NCBI GenBank assembly: GCA_016840825.1
Contig: JAEORN010000125.1
Span: 1 to 43,344, forward strand
DNA length: 43,344 nucleotides
DNA from: Candidatus Thorarchaeota archaeon
GTDB taxonomy: Archaea; Asgardarchaeota; Thorarchaeia; Thorarchaeales; Thorarchaeaceae
Direction: 5' to 3'
Below are positions 24,772 through 33,007 of the stretch, one piece after another. A model generated the notes under the pieces. That model worked only from the letters and a program-made list of their open reading frames with translations, made no database searches and was not told the DNA's origin. Position 1 is the stretch's first letter. Every line of letters starts with the position of its first letter. Position numbers and translations under genes: made by a program.

Positions 24772-25323
24772 CTACATGAGCTGAGTACCCATTATCCTTT
24801 GTAATATCCCACTAAGCCCTAGACCTATGAGAAAGTAGAAACCCCAGAATGTCATTCCAAATCCAACACCAACTGGAGTTCCAATCATTCCATCAATAAA
24901 TGGAAGAAGTCTGTGAGCGTTAAACGGAAGAACGGCAACGACCTTGTCCAAACCAGATACTGGGTCTGTATAGAAACTTCGTAGCAGCGTAAAGACAAGC
25001 AAGAAAGGAATCATGAACATCAATGACGGTTTGCACCGTTCGGTCATCATTTCCCTCTGAATCCTATCAATGTAAGCTTTCCTTCTTTTGACCTTTTTCA
25101 GAAGCTTTACATTCTGTGTTTTCTCTGCCTCTCGCTGCATCTCCTGATATTGCTTAATCTCTGTCTGGTAGCGTTTGAGTCTGCGCATATCAGAGAATTT
25201 TCGCATCCCCAAATTACTCAAAGTTGACACAGATATGGAAACAAATACGATCAATATAGGAGCCAAAGGAGGCTCAGCGAAAATCTGAAAGAAGTTAAGT
25301 ATATCAGCTAAAATGTCTTGCAT
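24772..25323 (-). CDS. DUF106 membrane protein, EMC3/YidC/Oxa1-like insertase
   Basis: 183 residues from ATG 25323, which has GGAG upstream inside the adkA stop region. Three hydrophobic segments flank a long charged coiled coil (MRRLKRYQTEIKQYQEMQREAEKTQ to KKVKRRKAYIDRI), followed by KPSLMFMIPFLLVFTLL. This is the layout of archaeal DUF106 proteins, members of the Oxa1 superfamily that help insert membrane proteins. Its place after secY-adk in archaeal spc operons fits that role. Confidence 0.9.
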   Translation of the reverse strand: MQDILADILNFFQIFAEPPLAPILIVFVSISVSTLSNLGMRKFSDMRRLKRYQTEIKQYQEMQREAEKTQNVKLLKKVKRRKAYIDRIQREMMTERCKPSLMFMIPFLLVFTLLRSFYTDPVSGLDKVVAVLPFNAHRLLPFIDGMIGTPVGVGFGMTFWGFYFLIGLGLSGILQRIMGTQLM

Positions 25324-25330
25324 GAGCAAT

Positions 25331-25921
25331 CTACTCCATTAGTGTTTCTGCTAATTCTTTTGCAGCTTCTTCTACCATACCTTGACGGTTCTTGATGATT
25401 CTTACGGTAGCACCAGTCAATGTACCAACTGAAACGGCGGCGGCTCTGCACATCTGCTGATGGATTTCAATTGCATCGACCATCTGTGCATCACGAGTTC
25501 TTGTGGGGTCATCCTGTCGTCTAAGAGCGATCTTTTCCGAATCAGCCTCAACAAGAACGACAGTCTTGGGCATAATGGCTCGAACGACCCATTCAGGCAA
25601 TCCTATAAGATAGCCATTGTTCGTCTGAATCAGTGTATGTGTATCGACAATCACACGAGATTTCTTTGCTTTCTCAGCTATTGCTTCACCTGCTAGTCGT
25701 TGATTCTCTCTTTGAATAGCGGTTGGAAGCTTACGCATCTCGTCCCGATGCTTCACCTGACCTTTCTTCGTTGCAACCTCATACATCTCGGTACCGAAAT
25801 TGAGAACCAGAACCTCTTCATTGTGATTTGTCTTGACCATATCAATGGCTGTGTTGATTACGGTGGTTTTTCCAACACCTGGAATACCAGTGACGATGAC
25901 TACATTTCTGGATTCGCTCAT
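25331..25921 (-). CDS. adkA: Archaeal-type adenylate kinase
   Basis: 196 residues from ATG 25921, which has GAAGGTGA upstream; the longer frame to 25996 lacks family similarity. The P-loop VTGIPGVGKTTV, NFGTEMYEVA, RDEMRKL, and VDTHTLIQT...YLIGLP are diagnostic for the archaeal AdkA family, distinct from bacterial Adk. It interconverts AMP + ATP and ADP. In most archaea it directly follows secY; here ~5 kb separates the two. Confidence 0.95.
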   Translation of the reverse strand: MSESRNVVIVTGIPGVGKTTVINTAIDMVKTNHNEEVLVLNFGTEMYEVATKKGQVKHRDEMRKLPTAIQRENQRLAGEAIAEKAKKSRVIVDTHTLIQTNNGYLIGLPEWVVRAIMPKTVVLVEADSEKIALRRQDDPTRTRDAQMVDAIEIHQQMCRAAAVSVGTLTGATVRIIKNRQGMVEEAAKELAETLME

Positions 25922-26048
25922 TAGGCGTTTCACCTTCTTTCTAGATGGGTCGGAATGCATAGAGGCGGTGTTATATACATTCTGCAAAGCAAACAAAGAG
26001 AGGTTTATTTAGATACAAGGCATATGCATCAATGGTCGGAGGCTATAG

Positions 26049-26750
26049 ATGAAAACATCTCACTTTTTTATCACAGTATCAGGAATCCTTGTACTAATTT
26101 TACTTCTACCTACAATTTCAGTTGCACATAGTCAAGGGCTCCATTGGGGATACGAGGCGGGACAGGAATTCTATTTCCACGAGAGAACGATAAACACAAT
26201 GGAAGGAGAAATAAAGAACAATATCGAATATAATTTCATTTTCACGGATTCTGAACTCTCACAAATTGAGGACCCGCTAACAAATGATAGCTATCTACCT
26301 CGTAGTCGATTTGATGTGTATTGGTTGAATGGTAGTCCCGCAGGGGACCAGTTCTATGTATCAGGTCGAGATGCTGCTGTTCCAATAGGGAACTGGAGTC
26401 TGTTAACAAAAGTTTTCCAAGCGCATTATGGCAGTAGAGAATTAAATGTTAATGTGACATATGATTTCCAGATCCAAGAAACGAATACTGAGTGGGGATT
26501 TATCAGTGAAGAAGTCCAGCATTCCTGGATCAACAATCTCACTATAACTAGTCGTTCCACATATTCTAAAGCTGACGGTGTTTTGTTAGAGTACATATGG
26601 AGAATTGAATCCTCAAATTTTGATTCCAGCACAGATTACTCCCTGTCAAGGCTACCTATGAATCCTGAAACACAGACACTACTTACTACTCTTCTTGCAG
26701 TTGCAGTGCTTGCGATTGTGGTTGTGATCGTTTCTAAATTCAAGAAGTGA
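26049..26750 (+). CDS. Membrane-anchored secreted protein, paralogue 1 of a three-member family
   Basis: 233 residues: signal peptide (FITVSGILVLILLLPTISVAHS), a ~185-residue beta-rich extracellular domain, and a C-terminal transmembrane helix (LLAVAVLAIVVVIVS) ending KFKK. Motifs shared with the proteins at 26858 and 30234: LHWGYE near the mature N-terminus, AVPIGNWSLL mid-domain, EWGF, and KADGVLLEY. ATG 26049 has GGAGG at seven bases. Function unknown; the neighbouring ABC exporter may be linked. Confidence 0.75.
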   Translation: MKTSHFFITVSGILVLILLLPTISVAHSQGLHWGYEAGQEFYFHERTINTMEGEIKNNIEYNFIFTDSELSQIEDPLTNDSYLPRSRFDVYWLNGSPAGDQFYVSGRDAAVPIGNWSLLTKVFQAHYGSRELNVNVTYDFQIQETNTEWGFISEEVQHSWINNLTITSRSTYSKADGVLLEYIWRIESSNFDSSTDYSLSRLPMNPETQTLLTTLLAVAVLAIVVVIVSKFKK

Positions 26751-26857
26751 TATCATACCGGTTTCTGGTAGACGAGGTGCCGTCATTGACCTCTGATTCA
26801 TCAATTTGAATCAAGTTAATTACAAAGGGATCTATAATATTCAGGGGTCAAAGAACA

Positions 26858-27559
26858 TTGAAAAGGATAAAACCCAAGTATATTGTTGTATTTGGTATTA
26901 TTCTCTTAGTTCTAATGTCACAAAGTTCCGCATACGAAAGTAGGAATCTAAAATGGGGTTTTGAGGAGCATCAGGGATATGATTTTGTGGAAAATGTTAC
27001 GGTCATTGGAGATTATATCAATTCTACCATACTCAGTGACTATTTAATGATAGCACCATCGCATCCACCTATACAAGAGGAAATTATCAGAATTCCAAAA
27101 GCTGATTTCCAAGTACGTTGGTTGAACGATACACCTGCAAGCGGATATGAGCATCTGGGAAAAGGATTAGCAGTACCAATAGGAAATTGGTCAGTTCTGT
27201 ATCAGATTGCGGATGAAAGAGGGTTATTTGATAATCAAGCAGAATGGGAAAACTACAAGGCAGGTAAGATCAATTCTAATCGGAAATGGGGCTATAAGTT
27301 CGTGTTTTTTGGCGATGAGTTCTCTAACTCAACTATAGAAATAGTATATGTAAAACAGGATGGAGTACTCCTCCACTACTATCAAGAAATCGATTTCAAA
27401 TTAACTGGTGAAACGACGATCTACAATCTGAGTAGAGTGAATGTTCCGTTAGAAACAGAGGATTTCTTTTTAGATTCTATGGACATTGTAGTCACAGGAA
27501 TTGCAATTGTGACTGTGATTTTCACTCTATATATTCTTCACAGAAGAAGAAAACTATAG
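26858..27559 (+). CDS. Membrane-anchored secreted protein, paralogue 2
   Basis: 233 residues, start TTG 26858 (no ATG fits; a TATA-like CTATAATAT lies about 20-27 bases upstream). Signal peptide (YIVVFGIILLVLMSQSSAY), the shared motifs LKWGFE, AVPIGNWSVL, KWGYKF and KQDGVLLHY, then a C-terminal helix (MDIVVTGIAIVTVIFTLYIL) and HRRRKL. Tandem copy of the preceding gene with low but patterned similarity. Function unknown. Confidence 0.72.
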   Translation: MKRIKPKYIVVFGIILLVLMSQSSAYESRNLKWGFEEHQGYDFVENVTVIGDYINSTILSDYLMIAPSHPPIQEEIIRIPKADFQVRWLNDTPASGYEHLGKGLAVPIGNWSVLYQIADERGLFDNQAEWENYKAGKINSNRKWGYKFVFFGDEFSNSTIEIVYVKQDGVLLHYYQEIDFKLTGETTIYNLSRVNVPLETEDFFLDSMDIVVTGIAIVTVIFTLYILHRRRKL

Positions 27560-27564
27560 TTGTT

Positions 27565-28026
27565 TCATTCAATACTATGTTTCCAGCTTTTTAGAAGTAT
27601 ATCCAACTTCGCATCAAGTCCTTTCTGTAGTGGGGGTATGGTATTCGACAAATCGACCCAATAAAGATCGTAGATGATCGTATCAGGAGTTTTCTCTGTC
27701 ACAATTGACGGGTCCTCCTCAATATGACTCCATCTTTTTAGAGATACCCCCTCATACTTCAGGTGAAAGAAATTCCGATGGTGAATTGCGTCAATCCCGT
27801 AAATACTGACATCAAACAGCTCACTACCAAGAAATTTCACAAGCTCCAAGGGTTCAAGTCCCGTTTCCTCAAATGCCTCTCTCAAAACTGCTTCTTCCAA
27901 AGATTCACCAAGTTCTGGTGTTCCGCCGGGAACTTGAATACCTCCCTCAGGAAATCCTCTCTCTTCGAAGACAAGAAGCTTGGTTCCATGTGTAATATAT
28001 GCATACACCTTCAAACGTTCCTTCAT
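27565..28026 (-). CDS. Nudix hydrolase
   Basis: 153 residues. The full Nudix box G-x5-E-x7-REAFEETGL is present at about 34-58 (GTPELGESLEEAVLREAFEETGLE). It hydrolyses a nucleoside diphosphate linked to another moiety; the substrate is unknown. ATG 28026 has no clear ribosome binding site, but a CTATAAAC about 30 bases upstream suggests a leaderless transcript. Convergent with paralogue 2 (5 bases between stops). Confidence 0.88.
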   Translation of the reverse strand: MKERLKVYAYITHGTKLLVFEERGFPEGGIQVPGGTPELGESLEEAVLREAFEETGLEPLELVKFLGSELFDVSIYGIDAIHHRNFFHLKYEGVSLKRWSHIEEDPSIVTEKTPDTIIYDLYWVDLSNTIPPLQKGLDAKLDILLKSWKHSIE

Positions 28027-28056
28027 TATCGAAAGGAAGAAGGCAGAGGAGGAGGT

Positions 28057-28236
28057 TTATAGTTTCCGACTTTCTGTATAGATTCCTGCAATATTGAAAA
28101 CCACAGACATTCCTGCGAAGACTCCGACAAGGAAGTCAGTTATTGGATCAGGAGGGAAGAAATGACTAACAATTACTGAAATAGCAATACAGAGCAAGCC
28201 GAGAGGAAGGAAGTATTTCGGATTTCTGAATTTCAT
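28057..28236 (-). CDS. Small two-helix membrane protein
   Basis: 59 residues from ATG 28236 (TTG 28245 possible). Two hydrophobic segments (YFLPLGLLCIAISVIVSHFF and ITDFLVGVFAGMSVVFNIAGI) with the DFLVGVFAGMSVVFNI pattern of small archaeal integral proteins of unknown role. AT-rich sequence (TTAAAATATAC, ~20-30 bases upstream) can serve as TATA box. Confidence 0.55.
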   Translation of the reverse strand: MKFRNPKYFLPLGLLCIAISVIVSHFFPPDPITDFLVGVFAGMSVVFNIAGIYTESRKL

Positions 28237-28291
28237 AGGAATCAAGAAGAATTGTATATTTTAATTATATAATCCAGCAGTTGAAAGCAAC

Positions 28292-28387
28292 ATGATGTAC
28301 GATAATGAGGATTATGATAGTGAAATTGAGTTCAGGTGTCCTGAATATCTACCTTTCATGAAACTTATTACTGAAGATGTAGATTGA
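28292..28387 (+). CDS. Possible 31-residue acidic microprotein
   Basis: A short ATG frame in the gap before the ABC operon, rich in Asp/Glu and with one Cys (starts MMYDNEDYDSE). A TATA-like TTATATAATCC (28264-28274) lies just upstream. There is no ribosome binding site, so this is weakly supported; it could be leader sequence of the ABC genes. Confidence 0.2.
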   Translation: MMYDNEDYDSEIEFRCPEYLPFMKLITEDVD

Positions 28388-28421
28388 GATGTTCTTCTTA
28401 AACAAGATGGAGAGATAGAGA

Positions 28422-29387
28422 ATGTCTTCAGAATCGTATGTAATACAGACTGATGGCTTGGAAAAAACGTATGGTGAAGTCAAAGCATTGAATAATCTTC
28501 ACCTCAAAGTCCCCAAGAATTCCATTTTTGCATTCCTAGGACCAAATGGTGCTGGAAAAACTACGACGATCAAACTGCTTTTGGGACTGGCAAAACCAAC
28601 GTCGGGTGGAGCTGCAGTTCTAGGAAGAGATATCGTAACTGACAATGATGAGATTAGAAGAAATGTAGGATATCTTGCGCAGCAACCCAAGTTCTACAAG
28701 GAGCTTTCTGCAAGAGAAACACTACGTTTTGCAGCAAGTCTCTTCTTCAGAGGTCCTCGGATTCTAATCGAGGAAAGAATAGAATATCTACTCGATGTGG
28801 TCGGTCTTGAGGATAAATCTGACAGACCAATAAACGGATTCTCAGGAGGCGAGATGCAACGACTTGGAATAGCTCAAGCGCAAATCAACTTCCCGGAGCT
28901 CCTAATTCTTGACGAGCCTGCAGCAGGACTGGATCCGGAGGGGAGAGAGCAGGTCCTAAAGATCATGGAATCACTTAGATCAGAAGCAACGATCTTCTAT
29001 AGTACCCACATACTTGATGATGTCCAGCGAGTTAGTGATAGAGTTGCTATACTGAACAGGGGAAATCTGATAGCTCAAGCACCCATAGAGGAACTACTGG
29101 CAGGAACAGAAGGTGTGGCATACACGCTCACACTGGAGGGGAATACGCAGAAAGCCTATTCTTCTTTATCCTCTGAGAAATGGGTTTCATCTATTACTGA
29201 GAGAAAGGAGAAGGAACGAACTCATTGGATAGTCAATGTCAGTGATCAATCCGCTGCGAAGAAGCAACTTCTTCGTACGGTACTTAGGCATGATGATATT
29301 GATGTAGTTGATTTTGGCTTGAAACAATACGAACTGGAAGAGATTTTCATGAGACTAGTAGAGGAGGATGGTAACAGTGTCGAGTAA
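28422..29387 (+). CDS. ABC transporter ATP-binding protein (ABC-2 exporter type)
   Basis: 321 residues. Walker A GPNGAGKTTT (about 39-48), Q-loop in LAQQPKF, signature FSGGEMQR, Walker B LLILDEP, D-loop AGLDP, switch His in STHILDD. The extra ~100-residue C-terminal region is typical of CcmA/DrrA-type exporters. It pairs with the permease that overlaps its 3' end. The cargo is unknown: a drug, lipid or polysaccharide, or a step affecting the surface proteins next door. Confidence 0.93.
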   Translation: MSSESYVIQTDGLEKTYGEVKALNNLHLKVPKNSIFAFLGPNGAGKTTTIKLLLGLAKPTSGGAAVLGRDIVTDNDEIRRNVGYLAQQPKFYKELSARETLRFAASLFFRGPRILIEERIEYLLDVVGLEDKSDRPINGFSGGEMQRLGIAQAQINFPELLILDEPAAGLDPEGREQVLKIMESLRSEATIFYSTHILDDVQRVSDRVAILNRGNLIAQAPIEELLAGTEGVAYTLTLEGNTQKAYSSLSSEKWVSSITERKEKERTHWIVNVSDQSAAKKQLLRTVLRHDDIDVVDFGLKQYELEEIFMRLVEEDGNSVE

Positions 29388-30120
29388 GGATTCCTTCGAG
29401 CTAGTTACTGAAACAGGCTGGAGAATGGGTTTCTCAACATTACTGAAGAAGGAACTCAAGACTTGGTTCGGTACCAAAGCATGGTGGCAACAAGCTCTCC
29501 TCTGGTCTGCAATACTTGTTATGTTTGGTTCCGTTGGACTTGGAGATGCTGAAGGAGGCCTATTCATTTTCTATATGATAGCAACTATCTTCCCGTCAAT
29601 TGCAGTCATCATCATCTCTCAGGAAAGAATCCTTGAGGACAAACGGTCGGGATCCGCAGCATGGGTTCTATCAAAGCCTGTATCTCGAACAGGATTCATC
29701 CTTTCTAAGTTCCTTCCTTCAGCACTTGGTTTTGCAGTATCTATGATACTCATCCCTGGAATTCTTTTCTACGCTCTAGCTATTGCAATGGGTTCACCAA
29801 TCATGCTTGTTCCATACTTGGCTTCGTTGGTGCCTTTGATTCTTTGGCAGCTCTTCCTTTCGTGGCTGACAATGTGTCTTGGTACGTTCTTCGATAACGA
29901 GGGACCTGTGATGGCAGTACCATTTCCGTTCCTATTCCTAGGTCCAAACCTCGCACAAATGGATGGAGTAGGACCATATGGGCCTTGGGGCCTTGTGATG
30001 AACTCGATTAATTTGGTTTCTGAAACAGAATATCCACTATACCCTATAATTATCACAGTAGGAATTCTGATTGTATTTCTAATCGTAGCAATACTACGAT
30101 TCAGAAAACATGAGTTCTAA
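29377..30120 (+). CDS. ABC-2 type transporter permease
   Basis: 247 residues from GTG 29377 (GGAGG nine bases upstream; ATG 29368 is too close to it). Six hydrophobic segments in the ABC-2 pattern, with the conserved cytoplasmic ERILEDKRSGSAAWVLSKPVSRTGFILSKF segment between helices 2 and 3. It starts inside the ATPase gene, so the two are translationally coupled. An A-run and hairpin terminator follow the stop. Confidence 0.9.
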   Translation: MSSKDSFELVTETGWRMGFSTLLKKELKTWFGTKAWWQQALLWSAILVMFGSVGLGDAEGGLFIFYMIATIFPSIAVIIISQERILEDKRSGSAAWVLSKPVSRTGFILSKFLPSALGFAVSMILIPGILFYALAIAMGSPIMLVPYLASLVPLILWQLFLSWLTMCLGTFFDNEGPVMAVPFPFLFLGPNLAQMDGVGPYGPWGLVMNSINLVSETEYPLYPIIITVGILIVFLIVAILRFRKHEF

Positions 30121-30232
30121 AAAAAAGGAAACTGGAGGGGTTCCCCCCTCTCCAGTACTACTTTTGATTGCAGTCTTCCAAGCAAACCAGCGATGCCTTC
30201 GCCGCCCATCTGAGCAAGTTGTTCCTTCGCAA
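30086..30232. repeat. Direct repeat copy A: relic of the secY 3' end and terminator
   Basis: This segment matches 31032-31180 with only scattered differences from ACATGAGTTC (near 30108) to CCTTCGCAA (30232), and more loosely leftward. It contains a terminator hairpin and, on the minus strand, a frame equivalent to the last residues of SecY (KEQLAQMGGEG, then AGLLG) in which the secY stop codon is destroyed. It ends one base before the stop codon of the gene at 30234. Confidence 0.8.
30119..30155. terminator. Bidirectional terminator, copy A
   Basis: The hairpin CTGGAGGGG...CCCCTCTCCAG (30132-30155) is flanked on its left by eight A residues (30119-30126), i.e. a T-run on the minus strand. 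It serves the minus-strand gene at 30234 and probably the ABC permease from the other side. Confidence 0.7.
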
Positions 30233-30233
30233 A

Positions 30234-30938
30234 TTATGACCTCTCTTTCCTTCTAAACATGTATACAATAGTTACTATAGCGATAGAGGTAGCTCCTCCG
30301 AGAAGAACGATTGTCGTAATGATTTCCTGTTCAGAATTAGTTCTAGTATATTCAATCGTTTTATTCAATGTGATTCCAAGTGCCATTTTACTATCTTCAA
30401 GGTAGTAATTCATTACGCCATCAGTTTTCGAGAAATGAACCTCATAATGCCAATATGTCTGGCCTACAATAAAATCTTGATGTAGAATGTATCCCCAGAT
30501 TAGCTCTGTTTCAATGAAAGTCGAGTTCGTACCCTGTAGGTGAGGCGCTTGGAACGACAAGTTATAGAGCCGGGTCAACTCGGACCAGTTTCCGATTAAG
30601 ACCGCACGAAACTCAAAAAATCCCGAAGCCTCAGAACTGTTTGTATAGAAGATTCCAGAATGGCTTTGAATGTACGTCGCATCGCTCCAATGTTCTATAT
30701 CCGTTGGCAACTCTGGCACCTGTGTTATACTGGCATACACATCAGCTTCAATCTCATGCTCTATTGTTTCAGTTGGTGGGAAATATACTGAGTGCATTCT
30801 AGTGTGGTAATGATAATTTGCTTGCTTCAATCCCCACTGGAAATTTGAATTGCCAATCACGGGAGAGATCTGTGAAACAAGAACCACTGCCATTATCAAT
30901 GAGGGCAACAAAGCTGCCTGTGTATCCCTTCTTTTCAT
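30234..30938 (-). CDS. Membrane-anchored secreted protein, paralogue 3
   Basis: 234 residues: signal peptide (LLPSLIMAVVLVSQISPVIG), extracellular domain, C-terminal helix (IITTIVLLGGATSIAIVTIVYMF) and RRKERS. Shared motifs: FQWGLK, VLIGNWSELT, IWGYIL and KTDGVMNYY, the same order as the paralogues at 26049 and 26858. It lies between two copies of the secY tail/terminator, and its stop abuts copy A. Function unknown. Confidence 0.75.
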   Translation of the reverse strand: MKRRDTQAALLPSLIMAVVLVSQISPVIGNSNFQWGLKQANYHYHTRMHSVYFPPTETIEHEIEADVYASITQVPELPTDIEHWSDATYIQSHSGIFYTNSSEASGFFEFRAVLIGNWSELTRLYNLSFQAPHLQGTNSTFIETELIWGYILHQDFIVGQTYWHYEVHFSKTDGVMNYYLEDSKMALGITLNKTIEYTRTNSEQEIITTIVLLGGATSIAIVTIVYMFRRKERS

Positions 30939-31031
30939 AACTCATCCGCCCAGTAGTTAATTCACAAGTCATTTTATTTAGAAGTTTCTATGTCTTGAAT
31001 CTCCTTTCTCTCATCTCTTTGTGAAGTTCGA

Positions 31032-31180
31032 TAGCATCAGCACTATGATTGAGAGAACATGAGTTCTAAAAACAAACAAACTGGAGGGGTCTCCCCCCTC
31101 CAGCACTACTTCTGTTTACAATATTCCAAGCAAACCAGCGACGCCTTCGCCGCCCATCTGGGCAAGTTGTTCCTTCGCAA
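31032..31180. repeat. Direct repeat copy B: genuine secY 3' end and terminator
   Basis: Partner of 30086-30232. It holds the last SecY codons, the stop (31116-31118) and the terminator. Its left part also resembles the end of the ABC permease gene (TAGCA...GATT, then ACATGAGTTCTAA), so the duplicated block seems to have covered the original permease-secY junction. Confidence 0.8.
31065..31103 (-). terminator. secY terminator (copy B)
   Basis: The hairpin CTGGAGGGG / CCCCTCCAG at 31081-31103 is followed on the minus strand by TTTGTTTGTTTTT. It lies 13 bases after the secY stop. Confidence 0.75.
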
Positions 31181-32582
31181 TCTGCTCATAGTATTGCTTG
31201 ATGATAGATACCATCAGTAAGATACCAGTTCCACTGGCCAGTGCACCCAAGACATCCGCCGCAGCGGCAAGGACTCCTATGAGGAAACCACCAAGCCCTG
31301 CAACGACTGGAATATACCTCTCAAGAAGGCGTTCTAGGACCTTCTCACTCCTTCTGAATCCGGGGACGATGTACCCTGAGTCAAGGAGCTGCCGAGATAC
31401 ATCTCGCGGGGCTATGCCGCTAATATCCACCCAGATCTTAGAAAAGCCCCAACAGAGGAATATCATGAGTGTCGCATAGAAGAACACATGGAAGGGGCCA
31501 TCTGGGCCTTCGGTTATTATGCTGAACAGCCCTTGCGGCGGCGTGATATACTTTGCAAGCCCACTTGTTGCTCGCATTTGTCCATCTATTGTTTCGTACT
31601 CTCCAAGTATGTTGAGGAATACATTCGTTCCTTGATGCCAGTTCCAGATGATCTGCCCAAAGAAGATGATGTTCGCATACAACGCCTGGGCAAGAATGAC
31701 AGGAATATTTGAGGTGTACAAGAGCTTGATTGGATACCGAGCTTTCATGCCTCGATATTTCGCATACTGCAAAGGTATCTCGACTCTTACAGACTCCATA
31801 TAGAGAACAAATGCAAAGATCACGAACGTGATTATCAATGCGAATATGCTCGGATCAATTCCGTTCCTAAAGAACAACTCTCCTGCATCGACAACAGGAC
31901 TTGATGGAGTAACACCAACGCCAAAGAAACGAAGGATGTTCGAAGCCATTGCAGCGATGATTCCCTTGGGAAGGGAATCTTCACTGTTGTTCAGGACATT
32001 GAACATGTTGAACATGACTTGTCCAGCAACATTTGTCATGATGAACAATGATACTCCAGAGCCTAAGCCCCAGCCCTTCTGAATAAGCTCATCCATGAGG
32101 ATGACAATGATGCCAGCGAAGAACAGCTGTAGGAATACTAGCACAGCCTGCTCAGGAGTTAGCTCTCCGTATGCATTACCAGCTATGTAAGCGATTGCTT
32201 GGAATGCGGTCATGAACATTGCTAGTACTTTCTGACCACCAGTGAACAGAGCACGATCTTCAGGGTCTCCAAAGTCAACGTTGATTATCTTTGAACCTGA
32301 TAGGAGCTGCATCACCAGTCCTGCAGTAACGATTGGTCCTATACCGAGCTCCATCAGTGTTCCACGAGTACTAGCAAGGATAACTCGCATTGCCCATAGA
32401 TAGTCAGTACCAGCCGCAGTATCAACGCCATAGAGCGGCAAGTGGCTCATAATCAAGAATACAATCAGGACTACAACTGTCCAAGTGATTTTTTCTCGGA
32501 ATGATACCTCTCTGTCAGGTTGCTTGACTTCAGGCATCACTCTGACAAATGGTGATAATACCTTTAGAAATGTTGATGGCAT
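31116..32582 (-). CDS. secY: Protein translocase subunit SecY
   Basis: 488 residues with about ten transmembrane helices, normal for archaeal SecY. Recognisable: MELGIGPIVTAGLVMQLL (TM2 region, pore side), the RVEIPLQYAKYRG loop, and the C-terminal GFRRSEKVLERLLERYIPVV loop that contacts the ribosome. It forms the protein-conducting channel with SecE and Secbeta. ATG 32582 has GAGGTCC upstream and TTTAAA near 32633-32638, so it has its own promoter after L15. Its 3' end is duplicated at 30086-30232. Confidence 0.97.
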   Translation of the reverse strand: MPSTFLKVLSPFVRVMPEVKQPDREVSFREKITWTVVVLIVFLIMSHLPLYGVDTAAGTDYLWAMRVILASTRGTLMELGIGPIVTAGLVMQLLSGSKIINVDFGDPEDRALFTGGQKVLAMFMTAFQAIAYIAGNAYGELTPEQAVLVFLQLFFAGIIVILMDELIQKGWGLGSGVSLFIMTNVAGQVMFNMFNVLNNSEDSLPKGIIAAMASNILRFFGVGVTPSSPVVDAGELFFRNGIDPSIFALIITFVIFAFVLYMESVRVEIPLQYAKYRGMKARYPIKLLYTSNIPVILAQALYANIIFFGQIIWNWHQGTNVFLNILGEYETIDGQMRATSGLAKYITPPQGLFSIITEGPDGPFHVFFYATLMIFLCWGFSKIWVDISGIAPRDVSRQLLDSGYIVPGFRRSEKVLERLLERYIPVVAGLGGFLIGVLAAAADVLGALASGTGILLMVSIIKQYYEQIAKEQLAQMGGEGVAGLLGIL

Positions 32583-33007
32583 TTTAGGACCTCATCTGCA
32601 GGATATTTTTGTGGGTTCAACTGGAGTATACCTTTAAAGCTAGTGGTCGCCCCAATCTGAACCACTCACTATGTATAGGGCGTTTCTTGATAATAACTTC
32701 CTAGGTTTAGCACTTGTACTAGAGCTCGAGGTTGGCTTCAGTTAATCCTTTTTCATCGGCATACTGCTGGCATACTTACTCATAGTTTGATGTCATCCGA
32801 TGATAATAGGAACAAAGCTCTTGCCTACACCACGCACATTCAAAGAATAGATTATCGTCAATCTCATTATGATTACTGTTCGAGCAAGTTGAACATCGGA
32901 AATGGGAAAATCAGTCTATGAGAAGCAGGGTTTTAAAAACTTAGAAGGGGATTGGGGTCTTTTCACCCTCAGGCCTGAATGACCTGAGGGTAGAAGGATC
33001 GACAGCT
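32583..33007. other. 425-base gap between secY and rpl15: promoter and terminator
   Basis: No convincing gene on either strand. It contains the secY leader with a TATA-like TTTAAA (32633-32638), AT-rich unassigned sequence in the middle, and the hairpin at 32966-32990 that follows L15. In many archaea secY follows L15 directly, so this gap uncouples secY from the ribosomal operon. Confidence 0.5.
32966..32990 (-). terminator. Hairpin terminator after rpl15
   Basis: CCCTCAGG (32966-32973) pairs perfectly with CCTGAGGG (32983-32990), 9-base loop, 17 bases after the L15 stop. On the minus strand it is followed by TGAAAAGACC, with no clear T-run. Confidence 0.55.
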
